Below are positions 25,243 through 33,350 of a stretch of DNA of 64,000 nucleotides, piece after piece. Both the position numbers and the translations under genes were made by a program. Source of the DNA: JANNMJ01 sp031425525 (GTDB lineage Bacteria > Bacteroidota > Bacteroidia > Cytophagales > Hymenobacteraceae); assembly GCA_031425525.1 (NCBI GenBank), contig JANPJM010000022.1:1-64000 (forward strand), read 5' to 3'. The notes beneath the pieces are model-generated. The model made no database searches. It was given only the letters and a program-made list of their open reading frames with translations, and had not been told where the DNA came from. Each line of letters opens with the position of its first letter. Within the stretch, counting starts at the first letter, position 1.

Positions 25243-25734
25243 TGCTGCGCTACCAGTCACCGCGCGGGCATACCCCCTAAGGGGCGACACAATACAGCCA
25301 GTGGAAACCCCTGCTACCACCGGTTAACCGCAGAATAGTCCCATCAGGGCGACACAACACCGCACAGTCAATGCGGTTGTGCCGCCCCAGTGGGGCTTTT
25401 AGTGCCGTGCAACCGTCACCAAGGGCTTCATTCTAGGCCAGAATTATAGCGCCCCGTTGGAGCTACTTGTCTGCTGCTCACTGTTATCGGGGACGTTGCT
25501 TCTGGCTTGGCTGGTTACCACCTCATCGAGGCATCCCGGCGCTTCTGCCTCCCTTCAGCTTCGCCGTACGGCGTTCATAATCTGGTTTGGAACACCTATT
25601 CCACGAAAAATATTTTCTGTAAGCAAATCACGCTTTACGCAACGAATTAAGCATTTTATCATCATTTTTTGAAAAAAGAGCACGTCGTATCACCACAAAT
25701 CAGAGAAAAGTCCTTGAGATTTAGAAAAAACGCA
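25243..25734. other. xdhC to protease spacer (about 490 bases)
   Basis: I see no convincing gene. A 71-codon frame at 25457-25672 lacks codon bias and family features. It contains two GGGCGACACAA words, a hairpin around 25340-25380, and GCCCCAGTGGGGCTTTT (25384-25400), a small stem followed by T's that could end the xdhC transcript. The right third turns AT-rich. Confidence 0.5.
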
Positions 25735-25742
25735 TACTTTTG
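25713..25742 (+). promoter_or_regulatory. Promoter of the M43 protease gene
   Basis: A -33 TTG (25714-25716) is followed 18 bases later by a perfect TACTTTTG -7 box (25735-25742), within an AT-rich stretch. Transcription would start about 60 bases before the ATG at 25811. Confidence 0.65.
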
Positions 25743-25810
25743 ATGCGTCTCCCGCAAACAGCACGGTGCTGATGGCCGGAGGCAGCTTCACATCCCCAAC
25801 TCATCCCCCA

Positions 25811-27841
25811 ATGCTGAAAAAGTTACTTTTGGGAAGCGCGCTCCTTGCGCAGGCTGCCCTACCCGCAATCGCCCAGACCCGCGTGTGCGCCACCCCTGAT
25901 CCGCACACGTTGCCCGCCGCCGAACAGGCTGTTTTGCAACAGATCGAGCGGCACACCCAGCAGTTCATCGCGCAGCAAACCGTGAGCGGCACCGCCAACC
26001 GGATCAGCGCCACGCTGTACACCATTCCGGTGGTCGTACACGTGCTGTACAATACAGCCGCCCAGAACATCTCCGACGCGCAGATTCAATCGCAGATCGA
26101 CGTTCTCAACAAAGACTTTTCCCGTACCAACACCGACGCCGGCAACACCCCTAGCGCGTTTCAGGGTGTGGCCGCCGATATGCAGATCCGGTTCGTGCTG
26201 GCCACCCGCGACCCCAGCGGTAACGCGACCACGGGTATTATCCGCAAATCGACCACTCGCACCTACTTCGAGTACGGCGGCGCCGACCCGAACGGCGTTT
26301 TCGTAAAGCAGAACGCCAACGGCGGCAGCACTGCGTGGAACACCAGCCAGTACCTCAACATGTGGGTCTGCAACTTCGGCGGTGCGTCGTCGTCGCTACT
26401 CGGCTACGCGACGTTCCCATCGGATGCCGGCACCACCCGCGATGGCGTCGTGATGGGCTACAAATATTTTGGGGTGAATCCGTCGTTGGGCGGCGTATTC
26501 GGCTACGGTCGCACCGCCACCCACGAAGTAGGTCACTGGATGAACCTGCGCCACATCTGGGGCGATGCCAACTGCGGCAACGACCTCGTGAGCGATACGC
26601 CCACCCAACAAGCCGATAACAACGGCTGCCCCACCTTCCCGCGCCGCACCTGCGGCAACACCACGAACGGCGACCAGTTCATGAACTACATGGACTACGT
26701 GAACGACCAGTGCATGAACATGTTCAGCAACGGCCAGAAGTCGCGCGCCCACGCCCTCTTCCAGACGGGCGGCGTGCGCACGAGCCTCCTGACCTCGCCG
26801 GGCCTTGGCAGTGGCACCACCACCTGCGGTGTGCCGGCCAGCCTGAGCAACTCGGCCATCACGGCGTCGGGCGCCACGCTTTCGTGGGGTGCGGTGTCGG
26901 GCGCTTCGTCGTACAACCTGCAATACCGTGTGTCGGGCGCCACCACCTGGACGACCGTCGCCACCACCACCACCTCGCGCGCCCTCACGGGTCTGGCAGC
27001 AGCCACCACCTACCAGTTTCAGGTGCAGACGGTCTGCGCAAGCGGCTCGTCGGGGTACAGCTCGACCAGCACCTTCGCCACCACGAGCGGCGGCACCACC
27101 ACGCCCCCCGCTCCCACCACGTATTGCGCTTCCAAAGGCAACAGCATTGTTGATGAGTGGATCGATTTCGTGCAGCTTGGCGCCATCTCGCGTACCTCCG
27201 GCGCCGATGCTGGGTACTTCAACGGCACGGCCCTCAGCACCGGCCTCCCCAAAGGGTCGTCGCAGACCATCACGTACTCGACCGGCTACAGCGGCACGGC
27301 GTACGCTGAAGTCTGGAACGTGTGGATCGATTACAACCGCGATGGCGACTTCATCGATGCCGGCGAGCAAGTAGTCTCTGGCCGCGCCAATACCGGCGCC
27401 ACCAACCTGAGCAGCACGTTCACGGTGCCTAACACCGCCTCGACGGGCCTGACCCGGATGCGCGTTTCGATGAAGTATAACGCAACGGCCACGTCGTGCG
27501 AAACCTTCTCCTACGGCGAAGTCGAAGATTACCTCGTGAATCTGGGTTCTACCTCGGCCCGGCGCGATGCCGGTATAACCGCTGCTTCGTTTGAACTGAG
27601 CGTGTACCCCAACCCCGCCCAAGGCGCCGCCACGTTGCGCTTTACCCTGCCGGAAACCGGCACCGCCACGGTTACGGTCTACGATCTGCAAGGGCGCCGC
27701 GTAGCCACCCAGCACCTTGCCGAGCAAGCGGCGGGCATCGTGGAACATGTGCTGCCAACTTTGCCGGCTGGTATGTACCAGATTGGGGTTAGCACCGCCA
27801 GCGGCGCGGCGCACTCCACGCGCTTGGTCGTGACGCAATAG
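25811..27841 (+). CDS. Secreted pappalysin-like M43 metalloprotease with T9SS sorting domain
   Basis: A 676-residue exported protease. Residues 1-21 are a signal peptide. The zinc site H238-E239-x-x-H242-x5-H248 lies in THEVGHWMNLRHIWG, and the Met-turn is MNYMDYVND. A fibronectin type III domain (~335-430) follows, then a GEVED domain (~450-590; WIDYNRDGDFIDAGE and YGEVEDYLV). The last ~80 residues are a type A T9SS sorting domain (VYPNP, TVYDLQGRRV, LPAGMYQIGV, RLVVTQ). It should cross the outer membrane through T9SS and be released or anchored there. It ends in a clear terminator and is monocistronic. Confidence 0.94.
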   Translation: MLKKLLLGSALLAQAALPAIAQTRVCATPDPHTLPAAEQAVLQQIERHTQQFIAQQTVSGTANRISATLYTIPVVVHVLYNTAAQNISDAQIQSQIDVLNKDFSRTNTDAGNTPSAFQGVAADMQIRFVLATRDPSGNATTGIIRKSTTRTYFEYGGADPNGVFVKQNANGGSTAWNTSQYLNMWVCNFGGASSSLLGYATFPSDAGTTRDGVVMGYKYFGVNPSLGGVFGYGRTATHEVGHWMNLRHIWGDANCGNDLVSDTPTQQADNNGCPTFPRRTCGNTTNGDQFMNYMDYVNDQCMNMFSNGQKSRAHALFQTGGVRTSLLTSPGLGSGTTTCGVPASLSNSAITASGATLSWGAVSGASSYNLQYRVSGATTWTTVATTTTSRALTGLAAATTYQFQVQTVCASGSSGYSSTSTFATTSGGTTTPPAPTTYCASKGNSIVDEWIDFVQLGAISRTSGADAGYFNGTALSTGLPKGSSQTITYSTGYSGTAYAEVWNVWIDYNRDGDFIDAGEQVVSGRANTGATNLSSTFTVPNTASTGLTRMRVSMKYNATATSCETFSYGEVEDYLVNLGSTSARRDAGITAASFELSVYPNPAQGAATLRFTLPETGTATVTVYDLQGRRVATQHLAEQAAGIVEHVLPTLPAGMYQIGVSTASGAAHSTRLVVTQ

Positions 27842-27870
27842 GCGTTCAGCGCCCTCCCCGTTGAACCATT

Positions 27871-27911
27871 CGGCCCCAGATTGCGTGAAAGCAGTCTGGG
27901 GCCGTTTTTTT
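27871..27911 (+). terminator. Intrinsic terminator of the protease gene
   Basis: A CGGCCCCAGATTGC/GCAGTCTGGGGCCG stem with a six-base loop is followed by seven T's. Confidence 0.92.
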
Positions 27912-27995
27912 GTTGCTCGTCGACGTTTCTTTTCGGTTCGACGATAAATGTGTCGTTCAAACCTCGAAAAGAACCAGATATTCCCCAAAAGTTAC

Positions 27996-28003
27996 TAGCT
28001 TTG
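27996..28003 (+). promoter_or_regulatory. -7 box (TAGCTTTG) for the small secreted protein
   Basis: An exact TAnnTTTG match 54 bases before the GTG start; no convincing -33 TTG at the right distance. Confidence 0.5.
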
Positions 28004-28057
28004 TTCCACGCTAGCACCCTTCGGTTCGCATCATCCACCTGTAGTCAATCGCTCTTC

Positions 28058-28627
28058 GTGAAATTTTTGCTGCTGCTTTTCGTTGCTGGTGCCCTTACCG
28101 CAACTACCGCCCAGGCACAAGTGCTGCGTTCGGCGACCGACCGGGCCGCCCAGTTGCATTGGTATGAGCATTCGCTCAACGAACGCGCCACGAAAGAGGC
28201 GCGCGAAATCGGGCGAATGCTGGGTCTCAACGAGTCGGAAGTACAGTTAGTCCGGCAGTTTGCTGCCGCCCGTCTGCAGGCCGAAAACGAAGCCCAGGCA
28301 TATATCATGAACGACCCGGTTGGGCGGCGCGAAGCCAACGACCGCGCCGCCGCGCAGTTTCAAACCCGCCTCGTAAACACGCTCAACGAGTCGCAGATGC
28401 AGCGCTACTTCCAGTTACTGGCCGAAACCAATAACCCCTCGCCTACCGGCACCGTGCCGGTTCTCGCCGACGGGGTAGTGCAGGCGGTGGCGGTACCTTC
28501 TACAACGCCCGTCGTGGTCGAAGATGCTTCGGCAGCGCCGGCAGTTACTAAACCGGCCGCCGTTCGTAAGCCGTCACGGCGCTACACGCCAATCGGCACC
28601 TATCACCGCGCTGCTCGCCGCCGGTAA
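28058..28627 (+). CDS. Small secreted helical protein of unknown function
   Basis: I do not recognise this family. A GTG start at 28058 was chosen because it gives a clean signal peptide (KFLLLLFVAGALTATTAQA, cleaved about residue 21); the frame runs open upstream through the terminator of the previous gene, which cannot be coding. The mature ~168 residues are mostly helical to residue ~125, with EAREIGRMLGLNESEVQLVRQF and RLVNTLNESQMQRYFQLL, a two-helix pattern reminiscent of Spy/CpxP-like periplasmic proteins. The C-terminus is Pro/Val/Thr-rich and ends in a basic tail. The secreted protein at 31020 has a similar size and helix pattern, so the two may be distant relatives flanking the glycosyltransferase. 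Confidence 0.75.
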   Translation: MKFLLLLFVAGALTATTAQAQVLRSATDRAAQLHWYEHSLNERATKEAREIGRMLGLNESEVQLVRQFAAARLQAENEAQAYIMNDPVGRREANDRAAAQFQTRLVNTLNESQMQRYFQLLAETNNPSPTGTVPVLADGVVQAVAVPSTTPVVVEDASAAPAVTKPAAVRKPSRRYTPIGTYHRAARRR

Positions 28628-28682
28628 GCGTTGGTTATTGGCCCGGAGCCGAGCCGAGCATTCCTTACTCCTGTAATTTTCG

Positions 28683-28728
28683 AAGCCGCCCTATCGCTGC
28701 GCCGTTGGCCAGTCGGTAGGGCGGCTTT
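28683..28728 (+). terminator. Intrinsic terminator
   Basis: An 11-bp AAGCCGCCCTA/TAGGGCGGCTT stem is followed by TT-CTGTT. It ends the transcript of the small secreted protein just before the glycosyltransferase. Confidence 0.75.
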
Positions 28729-28748
28729 CTGTTGCCGATATTTGCACC

Positions 28749-30827
28749 GTGCCGCCCATAGTAGTCACCGCCGCGTCGGCCGACGTTGATCTTTCCGTCG
28801 TTATCGTTTCCTACAACGTCGCCTACTTTTTGGAGCAGGCGTTGTTGAGCGTGCGCCGCGCCGGCGAGGGGCTGCGGGTAGAAGTTTTTGTCGTAGACAA
28901 CGCCTCCATCGATAACTCCGTGGCGATGACCCGCGAGCGCTTTCCGGAGGTTCACGTCATCGCCAACCTCGACAATGTGGGATTTTCGCGCGCCAACAAC
29001 CAAGCGTTGCGCGTGGCAAAAGGACGTTACCAACTACTGCTCAATCCCGACACCGTGGTGGCGGAAGACACCTTCCGCCAAGTGGTCAGCTACCTCGATG
29101 CGCATCCGCGCGTGGGCGGGCTGGGCGTGAAGATGCTCGACGGTCACGGTCGGTTTCTGCCCGAAAGCAAGCGCGGGCTGCCCACGCCGTGGGTCGCGTT
29201 CTGTAAGATGTTCGGACTGAGCGCGTTGTTTCCGCGCTCGCGGCAGTTTGCCGGCTACCACCTCGGCTACCTCTCGCCGGAGGAAACCCACGAAATAGAT
29301 GTACTGAGCGGCGCTTTTATGCTGCTGCGCAAGGAAGCGCTCGACGCCGTGGGCCTGCTCGACGAAGAGTATTTTATGTACGGCGAAGACATCGACCTCT
29401 CGTGGCGCTTACGGCTGGGCGGTTGGCTGAACGTGTACTTTCCCGGTACCCGCATCATCCATTACAAAGGCGAATCGACGAAGCGCACGACCGTGAACTA
29501 CGTGCGGGTGTTTTACCGCGCAATGGTCATTTTTGCGCGCAAGCACTTCGCGCCGCGCTACGCGACCACGTTTGGGCTGCTCATCAACCTGGCTATCGGG
29601 GTGCGGGCGGGTCTGGCCGTGGCGCGCCGCATTGCCGAAGCCGTGCTGCCGGCCGCCCTCGACGCGGCGCTGATTTTCGGCGGAATGGTGTTTTTGAAAG
29701 CTTATTGGGAAGCCAACCACAAGTACGTGCCCGGCCCCTACCCCACGCAGTACCTCGAAGTAGCCGTGCCGGCGTACATCGCGGTGTGGCTGCTGAGTAC
29801 GTATCTGAGCGGCGGCTACGACGACCCACCACGGGCCGGGCGCGTGGCGCGCGGCGTGGCCGTGGGCACAGTGCTGATCTCGGCCATTTCCAACTTCCTC
29901 GATGCGTGGCGCTTCTCGAAGGCGCTGATCGTGCTGGGTGGTACGTGGGCCGTGGCGGCGCTGATCCTGCGGCGGCTGGTAACGGGATACCTGCAACACG
30001 GCGAGCTGCGCCTCGGCGAGCGCCGCACGCGGCGGCTGGCCGTAGTGGGTTCCCCGACGGAAGTCGAGCGCGTGCAGAACCTGCTCAGCCACGCCCGCGT
30101 GCGGGCCGATGTCATCGGGAGCATCGACCCAGAATTTCGAGTTTCGAATTCTGAGTTTCGGGCGGATGCGCCGCCTAGCCCACTCGAAACTCAGAACTCG
30201 AAACTCGAAACTTCCCTCGGCCGCCTTTCGCAACTCGATGATATCATCAGTCTCTATCAGCTCGATGAGGTCATTTTCTGCGGACGCGACTTGCCGTCGT
30301 CGCGCATCATCGAGGCGATGGTGCAGAACCACGAGCGGCCGGTAGAGTACAAGATTTTACCCGAAGCGAGTGAGTATATCATCGGCTCATCATCGAAAAA
30401 TTCGCCCGGCGATTATTACACCTTCACCGTTGAGTTGAGCCTGTATAAACCGGCCCAGCAGCGCGCACAACGCCTACTCAACGTGTTGAGCGCTACGCTA
30501 CTGCTAGCGCTCTCGCCGGTGCTGATTTGGGTGCAGCGCGACCGTCTCGGCTTCCTGCGCAACTGTTTTGGGGTGTTGTTGGGGCAACTTTCGTGGGTTG
30601 GGTTGCGCTACGAAGTGGTAGCCGCTCCAACGGCCCGGCGGCGCGCCGTCCTTTCGCCCGCCGACCGCCCGGCGCCAACCCGTGGCGCCGTGTTCAACTC
30701 GGCCCCATTCGCCCTCGACGATGCTGCCCGCCGCCGCCTTGAAGTGCTGTACGCTAAAGAATACTCGCCGCGCCTCGACCTGGGCATCCTGCTGCGCGGT
30801 TTCCGACTCCTGGGGCAAGCGGCCTGA
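28749..30827 (+). CDS. GT2 glycosyltransferase fused to a catalytic-tail-less WcaJ-like membrane module
   Basis: A 692-residue fusion with GTG start. Residues ~14-290 are a GT-A family 2 transferase of the rhamnosyltransferase-like type: SVVIVSYN, VDNASIDNS, NVGFSRANN, LNPDT (the metal-binding DxD equivalent) and the acceptor-loop motif MYGEDIDLSWR. Residues ~310-420 contain about four membrane segments, and ~430-600 hold a Rossmann-like stretch with RRLAVVGSP and LDEVIFCG, as in the CoA-binding-like middle of polyprenyl glycosylphosphotransferases (WcaJ type). The phosphotransferase catalytic domain itself is missing. It should act on lipid-linked or surface polysaccharide at the inner membrane. 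Residues ~462-489 derive from an in-frame palindromic repeat. Confidence 0.85.
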   Translation: MPPIVVTAASADVDLSVVIVSYNVAYFLEQALLSVRRAGEGLRVEVFVVDNASIDNSVAMTRERFPEVHVIANLDNVGFSRANNQALRVAKGRYQLLLNPDTVVAEDTFRQVVSYLDAHPRVGGLGVKMLDGHGRFLPESKRGLPTPWVAFCKMFGLSALFPRSRQFAGYHLGYLSPEETHEIDVLSGAFMLLRKEALDAVGLLDEEYFMYGEDIDLSWRLRLGGWLNVYFPGTRIIHYKGESTKRTTVNYVRVFYRAMVIFARKHFAPRYATTFGLLINLAIGVRAGLAVARRIAEAVLPAALDAALIFGGMVFLKAYWEANHKYVPGPYPTQYLEVAVPAYIAVWLLSTYLSGGYDDPPRAGRVARGVAVGTVLISAISNFLDAWRFSKALIVLGGTWAVAALILRRLVTGYLQHGELRLGERRTRRLAVVGSPTEVERVQNLLSHARVRADVIGSIDPEFRVSNSEFRADAPPSPLETQNSKLETSLGRLSQLDDIISLYQLDEVIFCGRDLPSSRIIEAMVQNHERPVEYKILPEASEYIIGSSSKNSPGDYYTFTVELSLYKPAQQRAQRLLNVLSATLLLALSPVLIWVQRDRLGFLRNCFGVLLGQLSWVGLRYEVVAAPTARRRAVLSPADRPAPTRGAVFNSAPFALDDAARRRLEVLYAKEYSPRLDLGILLRGFRLLGQAA
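30136..30209. repeat. 25-bp palindromic repeat inserted in frame in the glycosyltransferase
   Basis: Arms 30136-30160 and 30185-30209 are complementary at 24 of 25 positions with a 24-base loop. The words are TTCGAGTTTCGAATTCTGAG and relatives, the same family as in the intergenic spacers near 22870 and 24213. The host reading frame passes through it without a stop and is encoded as EFRVSNSEFR...LETQNSKLETS. Confidence 0.85.
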
Positions 30828-31019
30828 GGTAGGGCCAATAACGCCGCACTTGCCGCGCTAAAAACCTCATACCCGAACCTAGGGCACGGTTTTTACGTCT
30901 TTACGGTCATACGCCCGATGCGCCTCCGGCATTTCGGCAAAGTCGGCGCTCTTGTAGGCACGCCGCTTTTTCCTTCGGTTACTCACGCCCTTCGTTCGGC
31001 AAAATAAACGACTTGCTCT

Positions 31020-31559
31020 ATGAAATTCGCACTTTTTGTCCTCTGCCTTAGCACTTTGCCGCTTACCGGAGCCCTGGCTCAGACGAGCCAGCCCGGTGCT
31101 TCTGCTCCCTCGGAAAAGAAGCTGTTGGCCGTCGTTACGAGTTCACGCGCCGATGCTGAAGCCGTGGCCCGTGCCAACCGCCTCACCAACCGGATGGCGC
31201 AGGAGCTGCGTCTCAATAATTATCAAACCGCGCGTTTGCGTACGCTGAATCGCCAGAAAGCGCAACGCATGTTTGAGTTGGAGCGCCAGAAAGGGGCTGA
31301 TCCTAAAAAGATTGACGACGATTGCCAAGGGGTTTGCCGCCAACAAGAGCGCGACTTACGCCAGCTCCTCAGCACGGCGCAATATTCTGACTATTACGAA
31401 GCGCGCAACGATTTCTACGCCTTCGACAAGCAATACATTGCCCAAGCGCGCGACAACACCCGGCGCTCCGACAATCAAGCGATTGTGTTACCCGGCTCGG
31501 CTCCTGGCCCGGAATTGAAAACCTCGGACGGCAACCCGGTTTTGCGGCAGGGTAAGTAG
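31020..31559 (+). CDS. Small secreted helical protein, Spy/CpxP-like pattern
   Basis: I do not recognise a named family. The 179-residue product has a signal peptide (residues 1-20, ...GALAQ) and a mostly helical, charged mature part. LTNRMAQELRLNNYQTARLRTLNRQ and LRQLLSTAQYSDYYE resemble the LTxxQ-like helical motifs of Spy/CpxP-type periplasmic proteins, here with a Cys pair in DDCQGVC. It follows the glycosyltransferase by 190 bases with no recognised promoter, and its transcript ends at a strong hairpin shared with the convergent gldC. Confidence 0.75.
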   Translation: MKFALFVLCLSTLPLTGALAQTSQPGASAPSEKKLLAVVTSSRADAEAVARANRLTNRMAQELRLNNYQTARLRTLNRQKAQRMFELERQKGADPKKIDDDCQGVCRQQERDLRQLLSTAQYSDYYEARNDFYAFDKQYIAQARDNTRRSDNQAIVLPGSAPGPELKTSDGNPVLRQGK

Positions 31560-31584
31560 CCGATAGCTTGACGCAAGTTTGAAA

Positions 31585-31624
31585 ACGAACGCCCTTCTTC
31601 CATAGCCGGAAGAAGGGCGTTCGT
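31585..31624. terminator. Bidirectional terminator between convergent genes
   Basis: A perfect 16-bp stem (31585-31600 with 31609-31624) has an 8-base loop and lies between the stops of the secreted protein (31559) and gldC (31661). Confidence 0.85.
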
Positions 31625-31660
31625 GCGTAATCCGGTAAGGCTGAAAGCGCCTCCCCGCCC

Positions 31661-32011
31661 CTACCCTTGTTCGGCGGCCTGACGGGCGCGTTCCGCATCG
31701 ACGTGCGCCTTCAACTCTTCGCAGAGGTGGCGCATCTTGGTGGCCATCACCTCGTCGCCGGTGGCGGTGTAGAGGCTCTGGCTCATCGCCGCGATGGTAT
31801 CGATGGTGAAGTGCTTCATCTCATCGACGGGCATATCCTTCGTCCAGAGGTCGATTTTGAGGGTGCCGGTATCCTCGCGATCCCAGAGAGAAATGTTGAT
31901 TGCTTTCGCAAAATTGATTTGATTGCCCTGCTCGGTGGCTTGCCAGGAGATGGCTTCGGGCACGCGCTGCTCGTCGAGCGCAATGGAAAAACGGATTTCG
32001 GATTTTTTCAT
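31661..32011 (-). CDS. gldC: Gliding motility protein GldC
   Basis: A 116-residue protein starting MKKSEIRFSIALDEQRVPE with the conserved I-x-W-x-A and SLWDREDTGTLKIDLWTKDMPVDEMK segments. This matches GldC, a small protein of the Bacteroidetes gliding apparatus that is needed for full gliding efficiency in Flavobacterium. It is also widespread in non-gliding members, so motility cannot be inferred. With PorX and two T9SS cargo proteins it supports a type IX secretion background. Confidence 0.92.
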   Translation of the reverse strand: MKKSEIRFSIALDEQRVPEAISWQATEQGNQINFAKAINISLWDREDTGTLKIDLWTKDMPVDEMKHFTIDTIAAMSQSLYTATGDEVMATKMRHLCEELKAHVDAERARQAAEQG

Positions 32012-32161
32012 ATCACAAGAAAAAGGCGGCCTTTCCGGCCCCGGCGACGGCTTAACGGCCTTACCGGTTGCAACTTCGCGGCAGGAAAGTTGGAGGCCGG
32101 CGCGTATTCGCCGGTAACTCTCTGGCTCGACCTTCTATTTCGCCCGCTCCAAAAGTACGTG

Positions 32162-33211
32162 ATGCGCGTAACTCCTATTGCCGCCGGCCTCGTTGCTGCG
32201 GCTGCTTTGCTGACGGCCACCGCCTGCACTTCCATCAAGCCCACCACCTTTGCGAACCCGACGGACACGGGGCCGCGCACGGCGACGGTGGCGTTTTACA
32301 ACCTCGAAAACCTCTTCGACACGCAGGACGATCCGAAAATCAACGACCAGGATTTTCTGCCCACCTCGCCGCTGCAATGGGACGATGCCCGCTACCGCAC
32401 CAAGCTCTCGCAGATGGCGTCGGTAATCGAGCAACTCGGCTCGCCGAATGGGCCGGATGTACTGGGCGTGAGCGAAGTCGAAAATGCCAGAGTGTTGCAG
32501 GATTTGGTGGCGCAGCCGGCCCTTGCCAGCCGTGGCTACCGCATCATCCATTTTGACTCGCCCGACCCGCGCGGTATCGATGTGGCGCTCATTTACAAGC
32601 CCGACCGTTTTCAACCGACCGTGCAGAAAGCGGTGCCGGTGATTCTGCCCGACACCGCGATGGGCACGCGCGATGTGCTGCTGGTCAGCGGCAAGCTCAA
32701 CGGCGAGCCAATTACCTTTCTGGTAAACCACTGGCCTTCGCGGCGGTCGGGTTCAGTGAGCATCCGCCGCCGTTACGCCGTAGCCGATATGGTGCGTGGG
32801 CTGGTAGATACCGAGTTGGCTACCAACCCGCAAGCCCGCGTGCTGCTGATGGGCGACTTCAACGATTTCCCCACCGATTCGAGCATTACCCAGCACCTGC
32901 GCGCCTCCTACGACGCTAAAACCCTCCCCAACGGGCAGCTTTTCAATGCGCTCTACGATGCCCACCAGCGCGGTGAAGGCACGCATTTTTACCGCAAAAA
33001 AGGCACGGTACTCGACCAGATGATGCTCTCGCCGGGCCTGATGGGTAACGACGGGCTGCATTTCATCGGCACGGGCAACATTTATAAGCCCGCTCGCATC
33101 CTCAGCACCGAAGAAAAATATGCCGGTGAGCCGCTGCGCACGTACGCCGGCAAAAAATACCTCGGCGGGTTCAGCGATCATCTGCCAATTTATCTGACGC
33201 TGACGAAGTAG
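32162..33211 (+). CDS. Endonuclease/exonuclease/phosphatase family lipoprotein
   Basis: A 349-residue protein. The lipoprotein signal ends in TATAC (Cys ~21). The DNase I-like fold is clear: AFYNLENLFDTQDD, VLGVSEVEN (catalytic Glu), IHFDSPDPRGIDVALIYK, FLVNHWPSRRSG, LLMGDFNDFP (Asp/Asn) and the terminal GGFSDHLPIYLT with the catalytic Asp-His pair. The substrate could be nucleic acid or phosphoesters; the outer-membrane lipoprotein position suggests nutrient phosphate release. ATG 32162 was chosen because it starts the lipoprotein signal. gldC diverges from it upstream. Confidence 0.93.
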   Translation: MRVTPIAAGLVAAAALLTATACTSIKPTTFANPTDTGPRTATVAFYNLENLFDTQDDPKINDQDFLPTSPLQWDDARYRTKLSQMASVIEQLGSPNGPDVLGVSEVENARVLQDLVAQPALASRGYRIIHFDSPDPRGIDVALIYKPDRFQPTVQKAVPVILPDTAMGTRDVLLVSGKLNGEPITFLVNHWPSRRSGSVSIRRRYAVADMVRGLVDTELATNPQARVLLMGDFNDFPTDSSITQHLRASYDAKTLPNGQLFNALYDAHQRGEGTHFYRKKGTVLDQMMLSPGLMGNDGLHFIGTGNIYKPARILSTEEKYAGEPLRTYAGKKYLGGFSDHLPIYLTLTK

Positions 33212-33278
33212 CGTTTCCCGATTGGCAGCAAGTCGGCGCCTTGCAACTGTACGGATTCCGGCAATTGCCCAAAACCAA

Positions 33279-33314
33279 AACAGCCCGCCGGATATCCGGC
33301 GGGCTGTTTTTTTT
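33279..33314. terminator. Bidirectional terminator
   Basis: A perfect CAGCCCGCCGG/CCGGCGGGCTG stem ends in eight T's on the plus strand and is preceded by an A-run for the minus strand. It lies between the convergent lipoprotein (33211) and TlpA (33351) genes. Confidence 0.93.
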
Positions 33315-33350
33315 GAATACGCACCGGCATTATCTCAGCCTTGCTCTACC

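Noticed and set aside
25457..25672. 71-codon frame in the xdhC-protease spacer
   Set aside because: No start context, no host-like codon bias, no recognisable fold; ends in an AT-rich promoter region.
26396..27988. 530-codon minus-strand open frame opposite the M43 protease
   Set aside because: Antisense shadow; Arg/Gly-rich, runs through the terminator.
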